In this document: piece by piece, positions 7,370-14,565 of the stretch
How positions within the stretch are numbered: position 1 is the stretch's first letter
Layout: every line of letters starts with the position of its first letter
IMG/VR virus record: IMGVR_UViG_3300008108_000654
Span: 1 to 28,312 of that record
Source of the DNA: a virus
DNA: 28,312 nt
Direction: 5' to 3' (one strand)
Made by a program: the position numbers and the translations under genes
Notes under the pieces: generated by a model
The model's input: the letters and a program-made list of their open reading frames with translations, nothing else
What the model was told of the DNA's origin: nothing
Databases searched by the model: none

Positions 7370-7611
7370 TTAGATACTTTAAACTTAGAAAAGCCATGAA
7401 AGAAGTAATTAAAAATAATCATGAATTTTTAATGGCGTTGGCGGAAGCTGAAAGAAATGAACAGGCATCTAATTTAACATGGGATGAAGATGGTAAATGG
7501 AAAGGCTGGACCTATAATAGAAATAAAAATAGATACTATTTTGATGATATAGGTAATGAATCTATTATGGGCTTATGGGAAAATCAATGGCTTAAAGAGG
7601 ATGATGAATAA
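7366..7611 (+). CDS. Small hypothetical protein (81 aa)
   Basis: Basic N-terminal helix (MIRYFKLRKAMKEVIKNN) followed by an aromatic, Trp/Tyr-rich C-terminal half (WKGWTYNRNKNRYYFDD). No family recognised. It overlaps both neighbours (4 bases upstream, 8 downstream), consistent with one polycistronic message. Confidence 0.6.
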   Translation: MIRYFKLRKAMKEVIKNNHEFLMALAEAERNEQASNLTWDEDGKWKGWTYNRNKNRYYFDDIGNESIMGLWENQWLKEDDE

Positions 7612-7753
7612 ATTAACCTGTCATGGGTGCCAGAAGTCTAGTAAATTATATCTTCATGTAATGGATGATAATTTTATATATGCTTTATGTAGAAAATGTG
7701 TAATAGTACAATTAGAAATAGAACATTATATGAGAAAGGACGGGACTCTATGA
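7604..7753 (+). CDS. Zinc-binding mini-protein (49 aa)
   Basis: I place the start at the ATG at 7604 (MNKLTCHGCQKSSK), not at an in-frame ATG 48 bases upstream, because this keeps the short overlap with the preceding gene typical of the operon. Two pairs, CHGC (6-9) and CRKC (about 29-32), suggest one structural zinc. Overlaps the next ATG by four bases. Confidence 0.58.
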   Translation: MNKLTCHGCQKSSKLYLHVMDDNFIYALCRKCVIVQLEIEHYMRKDGTL

Positions 7754-7890
7754 AAAAGCTATTGCTACTAATAATGGCGGTAGTAGGATTTACTGCAGGT
7801 ATAATTGGATATGCTATGGTTAAATTCTCTAAAAATATGGAAAATTGGGAAATGGCTTGGGATGATGAAGAGGACAAAGAAGTAGTATAA
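7750..7890 (+). CDS. Single-pass membrane protein with acidic tail (46 aa)
   Basis: ATG at 7750 follows a GAAAGGA ribosome site and overlaps the previous stop (ATGA). The product starts MKKLLLLIMAVVGFTAG, a lysine-capped hydrophobic segment, and ends in a very acidic cytosolic or periplasmic tail (WDDEEDKEVV). It could be an anchored or secreted peptide. An in-frame upstream ATG at 7696 lacks a ribosome site. Confidence 0.58.
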   Translation: MKKLLLLIMAVVGFTAGIIGYAMVKFSKNMENWEMAWDDEEDKEVV

Positions 7891-7897
7891 TAGGAAT

Positions 7898-8023
7898 ATG
7901 ATCCCTCCATGTTTTTATTGTGATAAAGATGCCAAATATACAGGTCCTGTACAAAAAGTACAAGATTCCTACGCCGTTGTAGATGTTTGCGAGGATCATT
8001 TTGTATATAATGAGGCGTCATGA
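7898..8023 (+). CDS. Cys/His mini-protein (41 aa)
   Basis: Starts MIPPCFYCDKDAKYTGPV. CFYC (5-8) with a later Cys and His (VCEDHF) gives a CCCH set that could bind zinc. The stop overlaps the start of the dioxygenase at 8020 by four bases, so it is translationally coupled to that enzyme. Confidence 0.55.
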   Translation: MIPPCFYCDKDAKYTGPVQKVQDSYAVVDVCEDHFVYNEAS

Positions 8024-8862
8024 AAGTAGAAAAATTAGATGAAAATGTGTACTACTACACAGAAACAGTTACAGAAGAAGAACTTAAACTAATATTAAAT
8101 TTAGTTAAAGAGGAATCTGGATGGAAGCGTGTATATGATGAGGGTAAGGTATATAACCCAAACAGAGATCCAGATGCATTTGAAAGCCAAAGCATATTAA
8201 TTGCAGCAAGAAAAAAGTTTATTGATTTAAGTAAAAATGAATTAACCCCTGAAAGCAAAATATTTGACAGGGTATTAAAAGAAGCAACTGAACATTATAG
8301 GATAGATAAAAATTTGTCTGGTGATGGTAATATACCACCTTTTACCCATGTAGATAGGCACTCATTAGGGTCAATATATAGATCCCATATTGATACGGCA
8401 CCACTAGATGTCAAAGGATATACGGTTTTGCTTTATATAAATGATGACTATGAGGGCGGAGAGCTATCATTTACTATATTTAAAGGCGGTGAGGTGGTTC
8501 ATAATGGATTATGGTTTGATGGGCCCAAAGGAACTTATAGGCCATATGATGAAAAAAATAAAGATTTAATTAGTTTTTGGATTAAGCCTAAACCAATGAG
8601 TGTAGTGATATTTCCACCATTACATCCATATCCACACACCTCACATGAAATTACATCTGGTGATAAATATATGGTTAAATCATTCTGGCAATTAGAAAAT
8701 AAACAACCAAAAGCTTGGTCTAGTACCCCATATAATAACTTGAGCAAGGAAGATATTGCTAGAATAAATCCAGAGGCATTTCCAGTAGACTCACAACAAT
8801 CTCAAAAGTTACAAGGTGAATTACCTGCAGTCCCAGATGAATGGAAGGTAAAAAAATACTAA
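8020..8862 (+). CDS. 2-oxoglutarate/Fe(II) dioxygenase, tandem copy 1
   Basis: A 280-residue oxygenase with H123-x-D125 (SHIDTAP), distal H206 (PYPHTSHEI) and K216 at the position usually held by the 2-oxoglutarate-binding Arg. The strand YINDDYEGGELSF (about 139-151) is typical. An extended N-terminal region (about 1-110) and C-terminal tail distinguish this pair from the shorter oxygenases in the window. It is clearly paralogous to the next gene along its length (shared YYYT, YNP..RDPDA, PPLxPYPHT and WSS.PY elements). Substrate unknown; prolyl/lysyl hydroxylation is the family default. Confidence 0.83.
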   Translation: MKVEKLDENVYYYTETVTEEELKLILNLVKEESGWKRVYDEGKVYNPNRDPDAFESQSILIAARKKFIDLSKNELTPESKIFDRVLKEATEHYRIDKNLSGDGNIPPFTHVDRHSLGSIYRSHIDTAPLDVKGYTVLLYINDDYEGGELSFTIFKGGEVVHNGLWFDGPKGTYRPYDEKNKDLISFWIKPKPMSVVIFPPLHPYPHTSHEITSGDKYMVKSFWQLENKQPKAWSSTPYNNLSKEDIARINPEAFPVDSQQSQKLQGELPAVPDEWKVKKY

Positions 8863-8863
8863 A

Positions 8864-9724
8864 ATGAATATAGAAAAAATTGATAAAGATTTATATTATT
8901 ACACAGACATATTAACACAAGAAGAGCAAGAAATTGTTATGAAAACAATTAAAGAAGATTCTAATTGGAATAGGGTCTATGACTTCGGAGACACCTATAA
9001 CCCAGATAGAGACCCAGATGCAGAATCTAGTCAGTCCTGTATGATTGCATATAGAAAGAATTTTAATGGACCAGAATATTCTCAATTTATTAGCATAATT
9101 GATAAAGGATTTCAATTAACTACCAAGCATTATAGAGAAGATAAAGGAATTCAGGGTGGACGTAACTTCCCACCATTTAAAGATTTTGCTCATGTTGATA
9201 AACATTTACAGGGTACTACATACGCAACTCATATTGATACTGCCCCAGTAGACTTCGAAAGTTATACAGTACTATTTTACATAAACGATGACTATGTTGG
9301 CGGAGAGCTATCCTTTAGTAGTCCAGAATCTAATGGAGAAATAACCGTTAACAATGGAATACTTAACTATGGATCTTTACAAGCGCCAAAAGGAACTTAC
9401 CCACCAGATCACGAAAAAAATGCTGGAGTTATAAGTCATTGGATGAAAACAAAACCATGCAGCATAATTATATTCCCCCCATTAAAACCTTATCCACACA
9501 CTGCTCATGAAATTAAAGAGGGTACCAAATACATGATCAAAGGTTTCTGGCAAGTAACAGATGAGAATTCAACCAAATGGTCTTCAAACCCATATGAGGG
9601 TCTTTCAGATGAAGAAATTAAATCCCATAATCCTGAAGGTTTTATTTATAATGGAGAACAACATTCATTGATGCTTAAAGGAATAGATATTATTCCTGAT
9701 GAGTATAAGAATTTAAAGATATAG
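8864..9724 (+). CDS. 2-oxoglutarate/Fe(II) dioxygenase, tandem copy 2
   Basis: A 286-residue paralogue of the gene ending at 8862, one base downstream. Catalytic positions are H123-x-D125 (THIDTAP), distal H212 (PYPHTAHEI) and K222. The core strand is YINDDYVGGELSF. Differences cluster in insertions around residues 95-110 and 150-175, so the copies have diverged and may act on different substrates. The tandem layout indicates local duplication. Confidence 0.83.
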   Translation: MNIEKIDKDLYYYTDILTQEEQEIVMKTIKEDSNWNRVYDFGDTYNPDRDPDAESSQSCMIAYRKNFNGPEYSQFISIIDKGFQLTTKHYREDKGIQGGRNFPPFKDFAHVDKHLQGTTYATHIDTAPVDFESYTVLFYINDDYVGGELSFSSPESNGEITVNNGILNYGSLQAPKGTYPPDHEKNAGVISHWMKTKPCSIIIFPPLKPYPHTAHEIKEGTKYMIKGFWQVTDENSTKWSSNPYEGLSDEEIKSHNPEGFIYNGEQHSLMLKGIDIIPDEYKNLKI

Positions 9725-9786
9725 ATATAATATGTATACATATAGATCCCAATTAGTGAAGTCGTCGGCGGTAGAGAGGAAATTTT

Positions 9787-9948
9787 ATGAGATGTGAATG
9801 TGATGGATCTTATATATTTCCTAGATGTAATAAAAACCAAGAATATTGTATTAAATTAGATAAAAATGAACCACCAGATTGGTGCGATGATTGTAATGCT
9901 CATCCAGGAGAAAGATGTCTGGATTGTGGATATACTCATAATTGTTAG
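9787..9948 (+). CDS. Cysteine-rich zinc-binding mini-protein (53 aa)
   Basis: Starts MRCECDGSYIFPRC and has nine cysteines, including CDDC (about 33-36) and CLDC (about 44-47), enough for two metal sites. A GAGAGGA ribosome site precedes the ATG, and a TATAAT at 9726-9731 upstream could give a ~50-base leader. Function unknown. Confidence 0.6.
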   Translation: MRCECDGSYIFPRCNKNQEYCIKLDKNEPPDWCDDCNAHPGERCLDCGYTHNC

Positions 9949-9963
9949 TCGACTAGGATTAAT

Positions 9964-10317
9964 ATGAAGAAATATATGATTGCTGATTTAATTAAAGCTA
10001 CTGATGTAGACTATATAGAACTCTGGAGAAAAAATGGTTATCCAGAACAATTCAATTTTAAAATTAAGCCATCTAAGTCTTCATGGGGTAGAAATATGGC
10101 GGAGGATCCAGCTGAGGTAGATGCATACCCTATATACGAATCAATAGGATCAGATGGAACAGATACTCCATATTATTATGTAGATGTAAATTGGCCTAAA
10201 GGATCAACAAATGCTAAATATATCAAAACATATGAAATGGATATAGATACCATAGAGTCTTGGTCAAATGATACTTCAGGCACTTATTTTAATGCCAACA
10301 TACGTGGCAAAATATAG
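9964..10317 (+). CDS. Hypothetical protein (117 aa)
   Basis: A 117-residue soluble protein starting MKKYMIADLIKATDVDYIELW, aromatic and acidic, with probable beta-rich structure in the second half. No family recognised. AGGA lies about five bases before the ATG, preceded by the palindrome TAGTCGACTA (9946-9955). It is the last rightward gene before the long gap and is convergent with the leftward module. Confidence 0.6.
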   Translation: MKKYMIADLIKATDVDYIELWRKNGYPEQFNFKIKPSKSSWGRNMAEDPAEVDAYPIYESIGSDGTDTPYYYVDVNWPKGSTNAKYIKTYEMDIDTIESWSNDTSGTYFNANIRGKI

Positions 10318-10846
10318 CCTCATATCCTAGGTTACCCCCACTCTTAAACCCCCCTCAAATCGCCTTATATGCCTTTTTAGAGCCATATCTATCATATATC
10401 TATGGATATAAATACTATTAATTTATGTCTAAATACTATCAATATCTACTCAGATATATATACATGTAATGGGACGAGCCCTCCACTTTACTCCACATAA
10501 TCCCACATGGCCCCATATATACTATATATTCCAGGATTTGTCAATAGCTCTCGTAAATGCATATTTTTGCCCACATGTCAAGAGATTTTTATGACAAATT
10601 TGGCATAAATGTATGCTTAAATATGTAGACATTTTATATATATTTTGCTATATTTTATATACTTTTTGTTATATTCTATATATGTTTATTCATATTATTA
10701 AACATTCTTATATAAATTTCAGGGATTTTTTATAAGCTATCGTAAAGGAGATATTATGCCCACATGCCCATAGCAAAATAGGACATATATATCCAAGATG
10801 TACATATAGTACAAATCGGACATTATGTCCTAATATGATTATACTG
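10318..10846. other. AT-rich gap between convergent transcription units
   Basis: No credible gene is seen on either strand. The tract is dominated by TATA/ATAT runs (especially 10630-10720). It holds two copies of a dispersed element related to TTYCAGGGATTTTTT (around 10529 and 10720), a good ribosome site (AAAGGAG, about 10745) that opens only a five-codon frame, and ACAAATCGGACATT at 10811-10824, which recurs at the far end of the leftward module. It may be a replication, recombination or transcription-termination zone. Confidence 0.6.
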
Positions 10847-11026
10847 TTATTTATATGTTATTGTTACTGGACCACATAGTTCATTGTATCTATCTATCTC
10901 TGCAGTCTTCCGTGCCTTTTCCGCCTTCTTCCATTTTCTAAAAGAAGCTAGGGCGTGATTCTTATCCCGCCCATTGCCCTTCCATTTACGGGGTTTGCGT
11001 TGGCTAGAGCCCATACTTTTGGTCAT
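10847..11026 (-). CDS. Small very basic protein (59 aa)
   Basis: The start is placed at ATG 11026 (MTKSMGSSQRKPRKWKG), which overlaps the previous gene's stop by four bases (ATGA). A longer in-frame start at 11107 would overlap that gene by 85 bases and is unlikely. The protein is dense in Lys and Arg (RKWKKAEKARKTAEID), probably nucleic-acid binding. It is the promoter-distal gene of the leftward module. Confidence 0.6.
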   Translation of the reverse strand: MTKSMGSSQRKPRKWKGNGRDKNHALASFRKWKKAEKARKTAEIDRYNELCGPVTITYK

Positions 11027-11292
11027 GCTATGGGTTCGTGCATTTCTATTACTTCGGCAAGATGTGAGGCTAACATGAGAGCCTCTGAGGTAATACCCTC
11101 TGCCCAATATGGCTCAAAATTACCTGCTTGTTGCCTAATGATTTCTTTCATTAACTCCATTAGCCTGTCTTGGGTATATAGAGGAAATCTATTTACAATA
11201 ACACTAGCACAAATCATTGGATTAAACCAATGGTTGTCTAATACCGCTTGTAGTTGTTCTGCTATTTTATCTTCATCTGTTTTTTTAGCCAT
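11023..11292 (-). CDS. Hypothetical protein (89 aa)
   Basis: Starts MAKKTDEDKIAEQLQAVL and is predicted helical with no membrane segment. The start follows a GAAAGGCGGA ribosome site. A sigma-70-type promoter with TTGACC and TATAAT separated by 17 bases lies just upstream, and its -35 hexamer is within an inverted repeat. No family recognised. Confidence 0.65.
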   Translation of the reverse strand: MAKKTDEDKIAEQLQAVLDNHWFNPMICASVIVNRFPLYTQDRLMELMKEIIRQQAGNFEPYWAEGITSEALMLASHLAEVIEMHEPIA

Positions 11293-11309
11293 GTCCGCCT
11301 TTCACAAAG

Positions 11310-11338
11310 ATTATACCAAAAAGGTTGAAGAGGGTCAA
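11310..11338 (-). promoter_or_regulatory. Sigma-70-type promoter
   Basis: On the minus strand TTGACC (11333-11338), 17-base spacer, TATAAT (11310-11315). It drives the 11023-11292 gene. The -35 is part of the inverted repeat 11330-11357, so the site could serve both as upstream terminator and operator. Confidence 0.75.
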
Positions 11339-11357
11339 TATGGGGGTGTTGACCCTC
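11330..11357 (-). terminator. Inverted repeat: terminator and/or operator
   Basis: GAGGGTCAA (11330-11338) and TTGACCCTC (11349-11357) form a 9-bp stem with a 10-base loop, between the Lsr2-like gene stop and the next promoter. The following T-tract is weak and interrupted. Confidence 0.6.
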
Positions 11358-11373
11358 CCCAATGTTAGATAGT

Positions 11374-11520
11374 TTACTTAGACTTGGTAGGAAGCTCTTT
11401 AGTAAACTGTACGCCATTCTTTACAGCCTCTGATAGAGCCTGCTTAGCGGCACCTGAGAAGCGACCACGCTTTCCTACAGTAATGCCTTTGCTTACAAGA
11501 TATTCACGCTTTGTTGTCAT
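11374..11520 (-). CDS. Lsr2-like mini DNA-binding protein (48 aa)
   Basis: Encodes 48 residues: MTTKREYLVSKGITVGKRGRF and a basic helical remainder. The layout of an EYLVSKGI helix, then RGR, then a second helix resembles the C-terminal DNA-binding domain of actinobacterial Lsr2, which inserts an RGR loop into AT-rich minor grooves. No dimerisation domain is present, so it might compete with host Lsr2. The start has GAAAGG about seven bases upstream. The function is inferred from motif similarity alone. Confidence 0.6.
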   Translation of the reverse strand: MTTKREYLVSKGITVGKRGRFSGAAKQALSEAVKNGVQFTKELPTKSK

Positions 11521-11542
11521 TTGTGTTACCTTTCTAAAAACT

Positions 11543-11569
11543 GAGCTCCGCCTTGAAGACTCAGGTCCT
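11543..11569 (-). terminator. Terminator-like hairpin
   Basis: On the minus strand CTGAG...CTCAG with inner pairs and one mismatch is followed by TTTTT. It separates the 11590-11970 gene from the Lsr2-like gene. Confidence 0.5.
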
Positions 11570-11589
11570 GCGTTCTATATTAAGTTGTC

Positions 11590-11970
11590 TTACTCTGACT
11601 CTTCGTCAGAATTCTCTTCATCTAGCCAGTTATCATTTTCGAGGGCTACCAGGAAGTCGTTATCTCTCATCCAATCACGGATAGTCTCATCAATGATCTC
11701 AGATCCTAAATCTATTTGTATACCCAGACTTTCTGCGTCATCCCAGAATTTATCAAAAATTTGTCTGAATGAGACACCTTCAGCAATTACCTCATCTAAA
11801 TAATCTTCAGCCGTTTGATGTTGTTTAAAAATGTCATATAGGACATCAAATACCCAAACCCATACTAATGAAGGAAATACTGATAAATTAGATATCTGTG
11901 CCTGTATTTCTAATAAGTCATTAAATGTGTCATCCCTACGAGTTTTCTCCTGCATATCTAGTTCAGCCAT
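11590..11970 (-). CDS. Acidic hypothetical protein (126 aa)
   Basis: I choose the start MAELDMQEKTRRDD (ATG 11970) because GAAAGGA lies at the right distance and the start overlaps the upstream stop by eight bases; an in-frame ATG 18 bases earlier would place that ribosome site inside the gene. The protein is aromatic in the middle and ends in an acidic tail (DEENSDEESE). No family recognised. Confidence 0.62.
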   Translation of the reverse strand: MAELDMQEKTRRDDTFNDLLEIQAQISNLSVFPSLVWVWVFDVLYDIFKQHQTAEDYLDEVIAEGVSFRQIFDKFWDDAESLGIQIDLGSEIIDETIRDWMRDNDFLVALENDNWLDEENSDEESE

Positions 11971-12217
11971 TTTTTGCGGTCCTTTCATTTAGGGCGAATG
12001 CTAAATTATACGTCATAATATACAAATCTGTCAATGCGTCTAGTCGACCTGAAAGATATTGATATTGAGGATTATCATGTAATTCAGATGTGTCTAATAG
12101 TTTAGTTTCACATTCATACATCCAATTCTTTAATTCACCATGCATTATATTAGTTCCTGTTTCTCCCATATCTACCAGCTTTTGAAGATGTGGACTTAAT
12201 TCATCAGACATTATCAT
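11963..12217 (-). CDS. Hypothetical protein (84 aa)
   Basis: Starts MIMSDELSPHLQKLVDMG after a GGAGG ribosome site seven bases upstream. Predicted helical and soluble; no recognised domain. It overlaps the gene upstream by 14 bases and the gene downstream by eight. A complete sigma-70-type promoter (12005-12034) lies inside its coding sequence. Confidence 0.6.
   Translation of the reverse strand: MIMSDELSPHLQKLVDMGETGTNIMHGELKNWMYECETKLLDTSELHDNPQYQYLSGRLDALTDLYIMTYNLAFALNERTAKNG
12005..12034 (-). promoter_or_regulatory. Internal sigma-70-type promoter
   Basis: Minus strand TTGACA (12029-12034), 18-base spacer, TATAAT (12005-12010), about 35 bases before the ATG at 11970. It would allow independent expression of the 126-aa protein. 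Confidence 0.65.
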
Positions 12218-12374
12218 TTGCTACCTCCAATAGATGTTGAACGGTTTCAATAGAAGCCATAGTCTGTAGATAACCACCGTCATCCTCAGAGTAATATGTT
12301 TCCAGATCTTGTTCAAGACTAATTAAATGAAGTTTCATATATTCAATAATACTAGTAAGATTCACCTTGGACAT
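12204..12374 (-). CDS. Small hypothetical protein (56 aa)
   Basis: A 56-residue helical protein beginning MSKVNLTSIIEYMKLHL. It overlaps the stop region of the 53-aa gene upstream and the start of the 84-aa gene downstream, as expected in a coupled operon. No family recognised. Confidence 0.58.
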   Translation of the reverse strand: MSKVNLTSIIEYMKLHLISLEQDLETYYSEDDGGYLQTMASIETVQHLLEVANDNV

Positions 12375-12513
12375 ACCCTTCTGCTAATAGACCTTCGAAG
12401 AAGTCCCATATTGTTAGTAAACCTTGTTTTACTTTTGGGTCTGTGGCGGAATCAATAGCAGCAGTCAAAGCAATACCAAACTCCTGTATATCCCTATATG
12501 TATAACCTAGCAT
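12352..12513 (-). CDS. Small hypothetical protein (53 aa)
   Basis: Encodes MLGYTYRDIQEFGIALTAAI and a helical remainder of 53 residues in all. The start overlaps the upstream gene's stop by seven bases; the stop overlaps the next gene by 23 bases. No family recognised. Confidence 0.57.
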   Translation of the reverse strand: MLGYTYRDIQEFGIALTAAIDSATDPKVKQGLLTIWDFFEGLLAEGYVQGESY

Positions 12514-12725
12514 AAGAAATACTCATCCCCTTCTTTATATCCATAATATTCATTATAAGATTGTCTTACATTATCAGGAGCAAACTCCATAAATTTAAAT
12601 TCAGCATATTCTTCGCCTTCATCTAAATTATTATTTGACCAGTCCTCAAATAATTGTTGCTCTATATCAGCCTGGATTGCGTCTAATAACATTTGATTCA
12701 TGTTATCTGTAAACATTTCCGCCAT
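12507..12725 (-). CDS. Acidic hypothetical protein (72 aa)
   Basis: Starts MAEMFTDNMNQMLLDAIQAD and ends with a Tyr-rich tail (YNEYYGYKEGDEYFLC). It is the first gene of a five-gene leftward operon, has the CGAAAGGA leader and lies about 25 bases from a PafBC-type promoter. Its net negative charge invites comparison with DNA-mimic phage proteins, but this is speculative. Confidence 0.62.
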   Translation of the reverse strand: MAEMFTDNMNQMLLDAIQADIEQQLFEDWSNNNLDEGEEYAEFKFMEFAPDNVRQSYNEYYGYKEGDEYFLC

Positions 12726-12751
12726 ATATATCCTTTCGTTAGTATGACCTA

Positions 12752-12774
12752 ATTATATAACAGACCACTGACAT
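12752..12774 (-). promoter_or_regulatory. PafBC/RecA-NDp-type promoter
   Basis: Minus strand ATGTCAGTG-N8-TATAAT, matching TTGTCRGTG-N8-TAnnnT at all but the first base. Drives the 12725 operon. Confidence 0.8.
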
Positions 12775-13031
12775 TTGTATATAGGATATTGGTGTGTTTC
12801 ACACCACATTGTCCAAAGCTTGAGATTTCCAGGAAATATATTTGACTTCCGTAAAGCAAATATGCTACCCTCTCCAATTTGTGGGAAAAGGAAATCCCCC
12901 TTGGGACAAAGGGGGATTAAGATGAATGGCTGCTAGGACCTCAACGAAAGGAAAAACCTGCTTTACTTAGCATCTAGAATAGATGCACCATTCGTTTAAA
13001 TAGGCACAGGGCCTATCCAAATTATATCATA
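12775..13031. other. Gene-free segment with several hairpins
   Basis: No gene is seen. Hairpins include TGGTGTG/CACACCA near 12792, AATCCCCC/GGGGGATT (12893-12918), GCATCT/AGATGC (12970-12986) and ATAGGC/GCCTAT (13000-13016). GAATGG (12924-12929) and CCATTC (12988-12993) could close a larger multi-branch fold. The last hairpin probably terminates the gene ending at 13032. The rest may be a structured RNA. Confidence 0.5.
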
Positions 13032-13436
13032 TTAGACTAGCAGTCTTTCCAACGCATACTTCTCACAGAATGCTGTCAAGTCCATGGTAAAGATTGCTTC
13101 GTTTTTCATTCCTAGTACTTTGTTTTCTAGGTTCCTGTGATCGTCTTCTTCATGCAATGAGAACGTTTGGTCCTTCCAATTAATAACGGCGATCTTGTGC
13201 TCATTATCTCCAATTGAATTTACCTGCAGACCCCAGCCTGTCTCCATGTTCCATTGATCTCCGATTAAATAACTAATAGCAATGCGTGTTGCATATGATT
13301 CGTCATTCCATCTAGGACGTGCTGCTATTACAGCATCCGCCAATTTGCCTAGCATGTTATATCCAGCCCAGTGTCCGTATAAACAGATTGTGTCACCTGC
13401 TCCGTCTACGAATACAAAGTTTGCTCTGTCTCCCAT
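13032..13436 (-). CDS. Phage hypothetical protein (134 aa), MGDRANF-type
   Basis: Begins MGDRANFVFVDGAGDTICLYGHW, a start I associate with a family of uncharacterised actinobacteriophage proteins. Length 134 residues, mixed alpha/beta, no membrane segment. The ATG follows AAAGGCGG and lies two bases from the previous stop. The name reflects general recollection, not a search. Confidence 0.65.
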   Translation of the reverse strand: MGDRANFVFVDGAGDTICLYGHWAGYNMLGKLADAVIAARPRWNDESYATRIAISYLIGDQWNMETGWGLQVNSIGDNEHKIAVINWKDQTFSLHEEDDHRNLENKVLGMKNEAIFTMDLTAFCEKYALERLLV

Positions 13437-13437
13437 T

Positions 13438-13626
13438 TTAAACCGCCTTTTCTAGTTGAGGTACTTCTTCCGTTTTATTTAATTCTATCATTTCAAAGGC
13501 CCATTTGTCTAGGGTCTCTGAATTTTTATTTCTGTGATGTCCACAGAATGCCAGCTCACCACTTGTGCCACGAGCCAGCCATTTTGCCTGAGCTGAACAT
13601 TGATCACATTTGATCCATTCGCTCAT
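13438..13626 (-). CDS. DUF7455-like zinc-ribbon protein (62 aa)
   Basis: Starts MSEWIKCDQCSAQAKWLARG and continues to FCGHHRNK. The set CxxC (7-10) and CGHH (about 28-31) is typical of the short actinobacterial/phage zinc proteins grouped as DUF7455, whose role is unknown. It overlaps the 48-aa gene upstream by four bases and precedes the MGDRANF gene. Confidence 0.72.
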   Translation of the reverse strand: MSEWIKCDQCSAQAKWLARGTSGELAFCGHHRNKNSETLDKWAFEMIELNKTEEVPQLEKAV

Positions 13627-13769
13627 ATCTTATTGCTCTCTATCATGTCTGATAGTCTATCTATTAACCAAGCATCAATATCGTTGATATCAATCTCTCT
13701 TAGTTTTTCGATAAGTTCTTCACGGGCAAACTTATACCCGTCTTTGAATCCATCTCTATAATCAGACAT
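13623..13769 (-). CDS. Small hypothetical protein (48 aa)
   Basis: Encodes MSDYRDGFKDGYKFAREELI and a helical remainder. The DGF.DGY.FARE pattern is common in short phage proteins of unknown function. It overlaps both neighbours by a few bases. Confidence 0.6.
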   Translation of the reverse strand: MSDYRDGFKDGYKFAREELIEKLREIDINDIDAWLIDRLSDMIESNKI

Positions 13770-14001
13770 TTATCATCCTATCATATCTATATGCTAATTC
13801 ATTATCAGCATATTTACTTTCGATTAAAACCTTAAGTTGGTGCTTAGATATTAATCTAGTTACCTTCTCAATATTACCAGTTCCAATCTCGAAAGTCAAT
13901 GCATCTTTATCATATGAATCAGGATCTAAACCTCCAACCTCAGCGTCCCAAATAGAGAATTGGAACGCTTTGGCTGAATCTGCTTTTAACTTATAATACA
14001 T
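13762..14001 (-). CDS. Hypothetical protein (79 aa)
   Basis: The start is placed at MYYKLKADSAKAFQF (ATG 14001), which shares one base with the preceding stop (TAATG); the longer in-frame start overlaps the upstream gene by 37 bases. Mixed alpha/beta with acidic centre. No family recognised. Confidence 0.6.
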   Translation of the reverse strand: MYYKLKADSAKAFQFSIWDAEVGGLDPDSYDKDALTFEIGTGNIEKVTRLISKHQLKVLIESKYADNELAYRYDRMINV

Positions 14002-14456
14002 TAGTCCCAATCCACATCTGTGTCTTCGATTGACCAATCATTTACTTCAACATCATTTCCGTATGACGTTAAAGAAAGTTCATCACCAAGTTTATAATGA
14101 GCGTCAAAGTTATCAATCTCATCAAGTGGCACCTGGACCGTTACTTCAAAGTTAATAGTTCCAGTTACTGTAACTGTCTTTGATAGTTCAAATCCAAATA
14201 GTTCTGCTATTTGTTGAAGCGCTTCCTCTTTTGTATAATTAGGATTATACAATTCAACTAGAAGTTCTTCTAGGTCATTAACCTTAGATTTAAGGCTATT
14301 ATAGTTATCATTAGCACGGCGACCTTGATCTAAGGCCCACTCCAAATCAACTACCTTTTCGGTAATATATTCAGGTGCTTCAGGAGCAGCAAATGTTCCT
14401 GCGATCTTCTTATATGTAACAAGAAGATTTGGATTATATTCTACTGTTGTTTCCAT
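14001..14456 (-). CDS. Hypothetical coiled-coil-containing protein (151 aa)
   Basis: True start is METTVEYNPNLLVTYKK (ATG 14456), directly after GAAAGGAAATGA; an upstream in-frame extension to 14660 overlaps another gene. Residues about 35-75 look coiled-coil (LKSKVNDLEELLVELY), followed by a beta-rich domain with a Thr/Val repeat (VTVTGTINFEVTVQVPL). The acidic C-terminus ends DTDVDWD. Driven by the PafBC-type promoter at 14485-14507. Confidence 0.65.
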   Translation of the reverse strand: METTVEYNPNLLVTYKKIAGTFAAPEAPEYITEKVVDLEWALDQGRRANDNYNSLKSKVNDLEELLVELYNPNYTKEEALQQIAELFGFELSKTVTVTGTINFEVTVQVPLDEIDNFDAHYKLGDELSLTSYGNDVEVNDWSIEDTDVDWD

Positions 14457-14484
14457 TTCATTTCCTTTCGTTGTTGTTGGGAGT

Positions 14485-14507
14485 ATTGTAGCATCTTCTA
14501 CTGACAA
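14485..14507 (-). promoter_or_regulatory. PafBC/RecA-NDp-type promoter
   Basis: Minus strand TTGTCAGTA-N8-TACAAT, followed by the AACGAAAGGA leader and the ATG at 14456. Confidence 0.78.
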
Positions 14508-14565
14508 TAGGTTGCATTCGACACCACAGTGCCATATATTCCTAAACTCATCTTTACGTGTTACC

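Noticed and set aside
9774-9789. AGAGAGGA region as a riboswitch
   Set aside because: Only a normal ribosome site before the Cys-rich gene; no conserved aptamer recognised.
10318-10846. Possible CRISPR array or origin in the AT-rich gap
   Set aside because: No regularly spaced repeats; only ATAT-type low complexity and single motif copies. DnaA boxes were not seen here.
10955-11803. Two rightward frames opposite the leftward small genes
   Set aside because: Antisense to genes with ribosome sites and overlaps typical of the module; composition matches a shadow frame.
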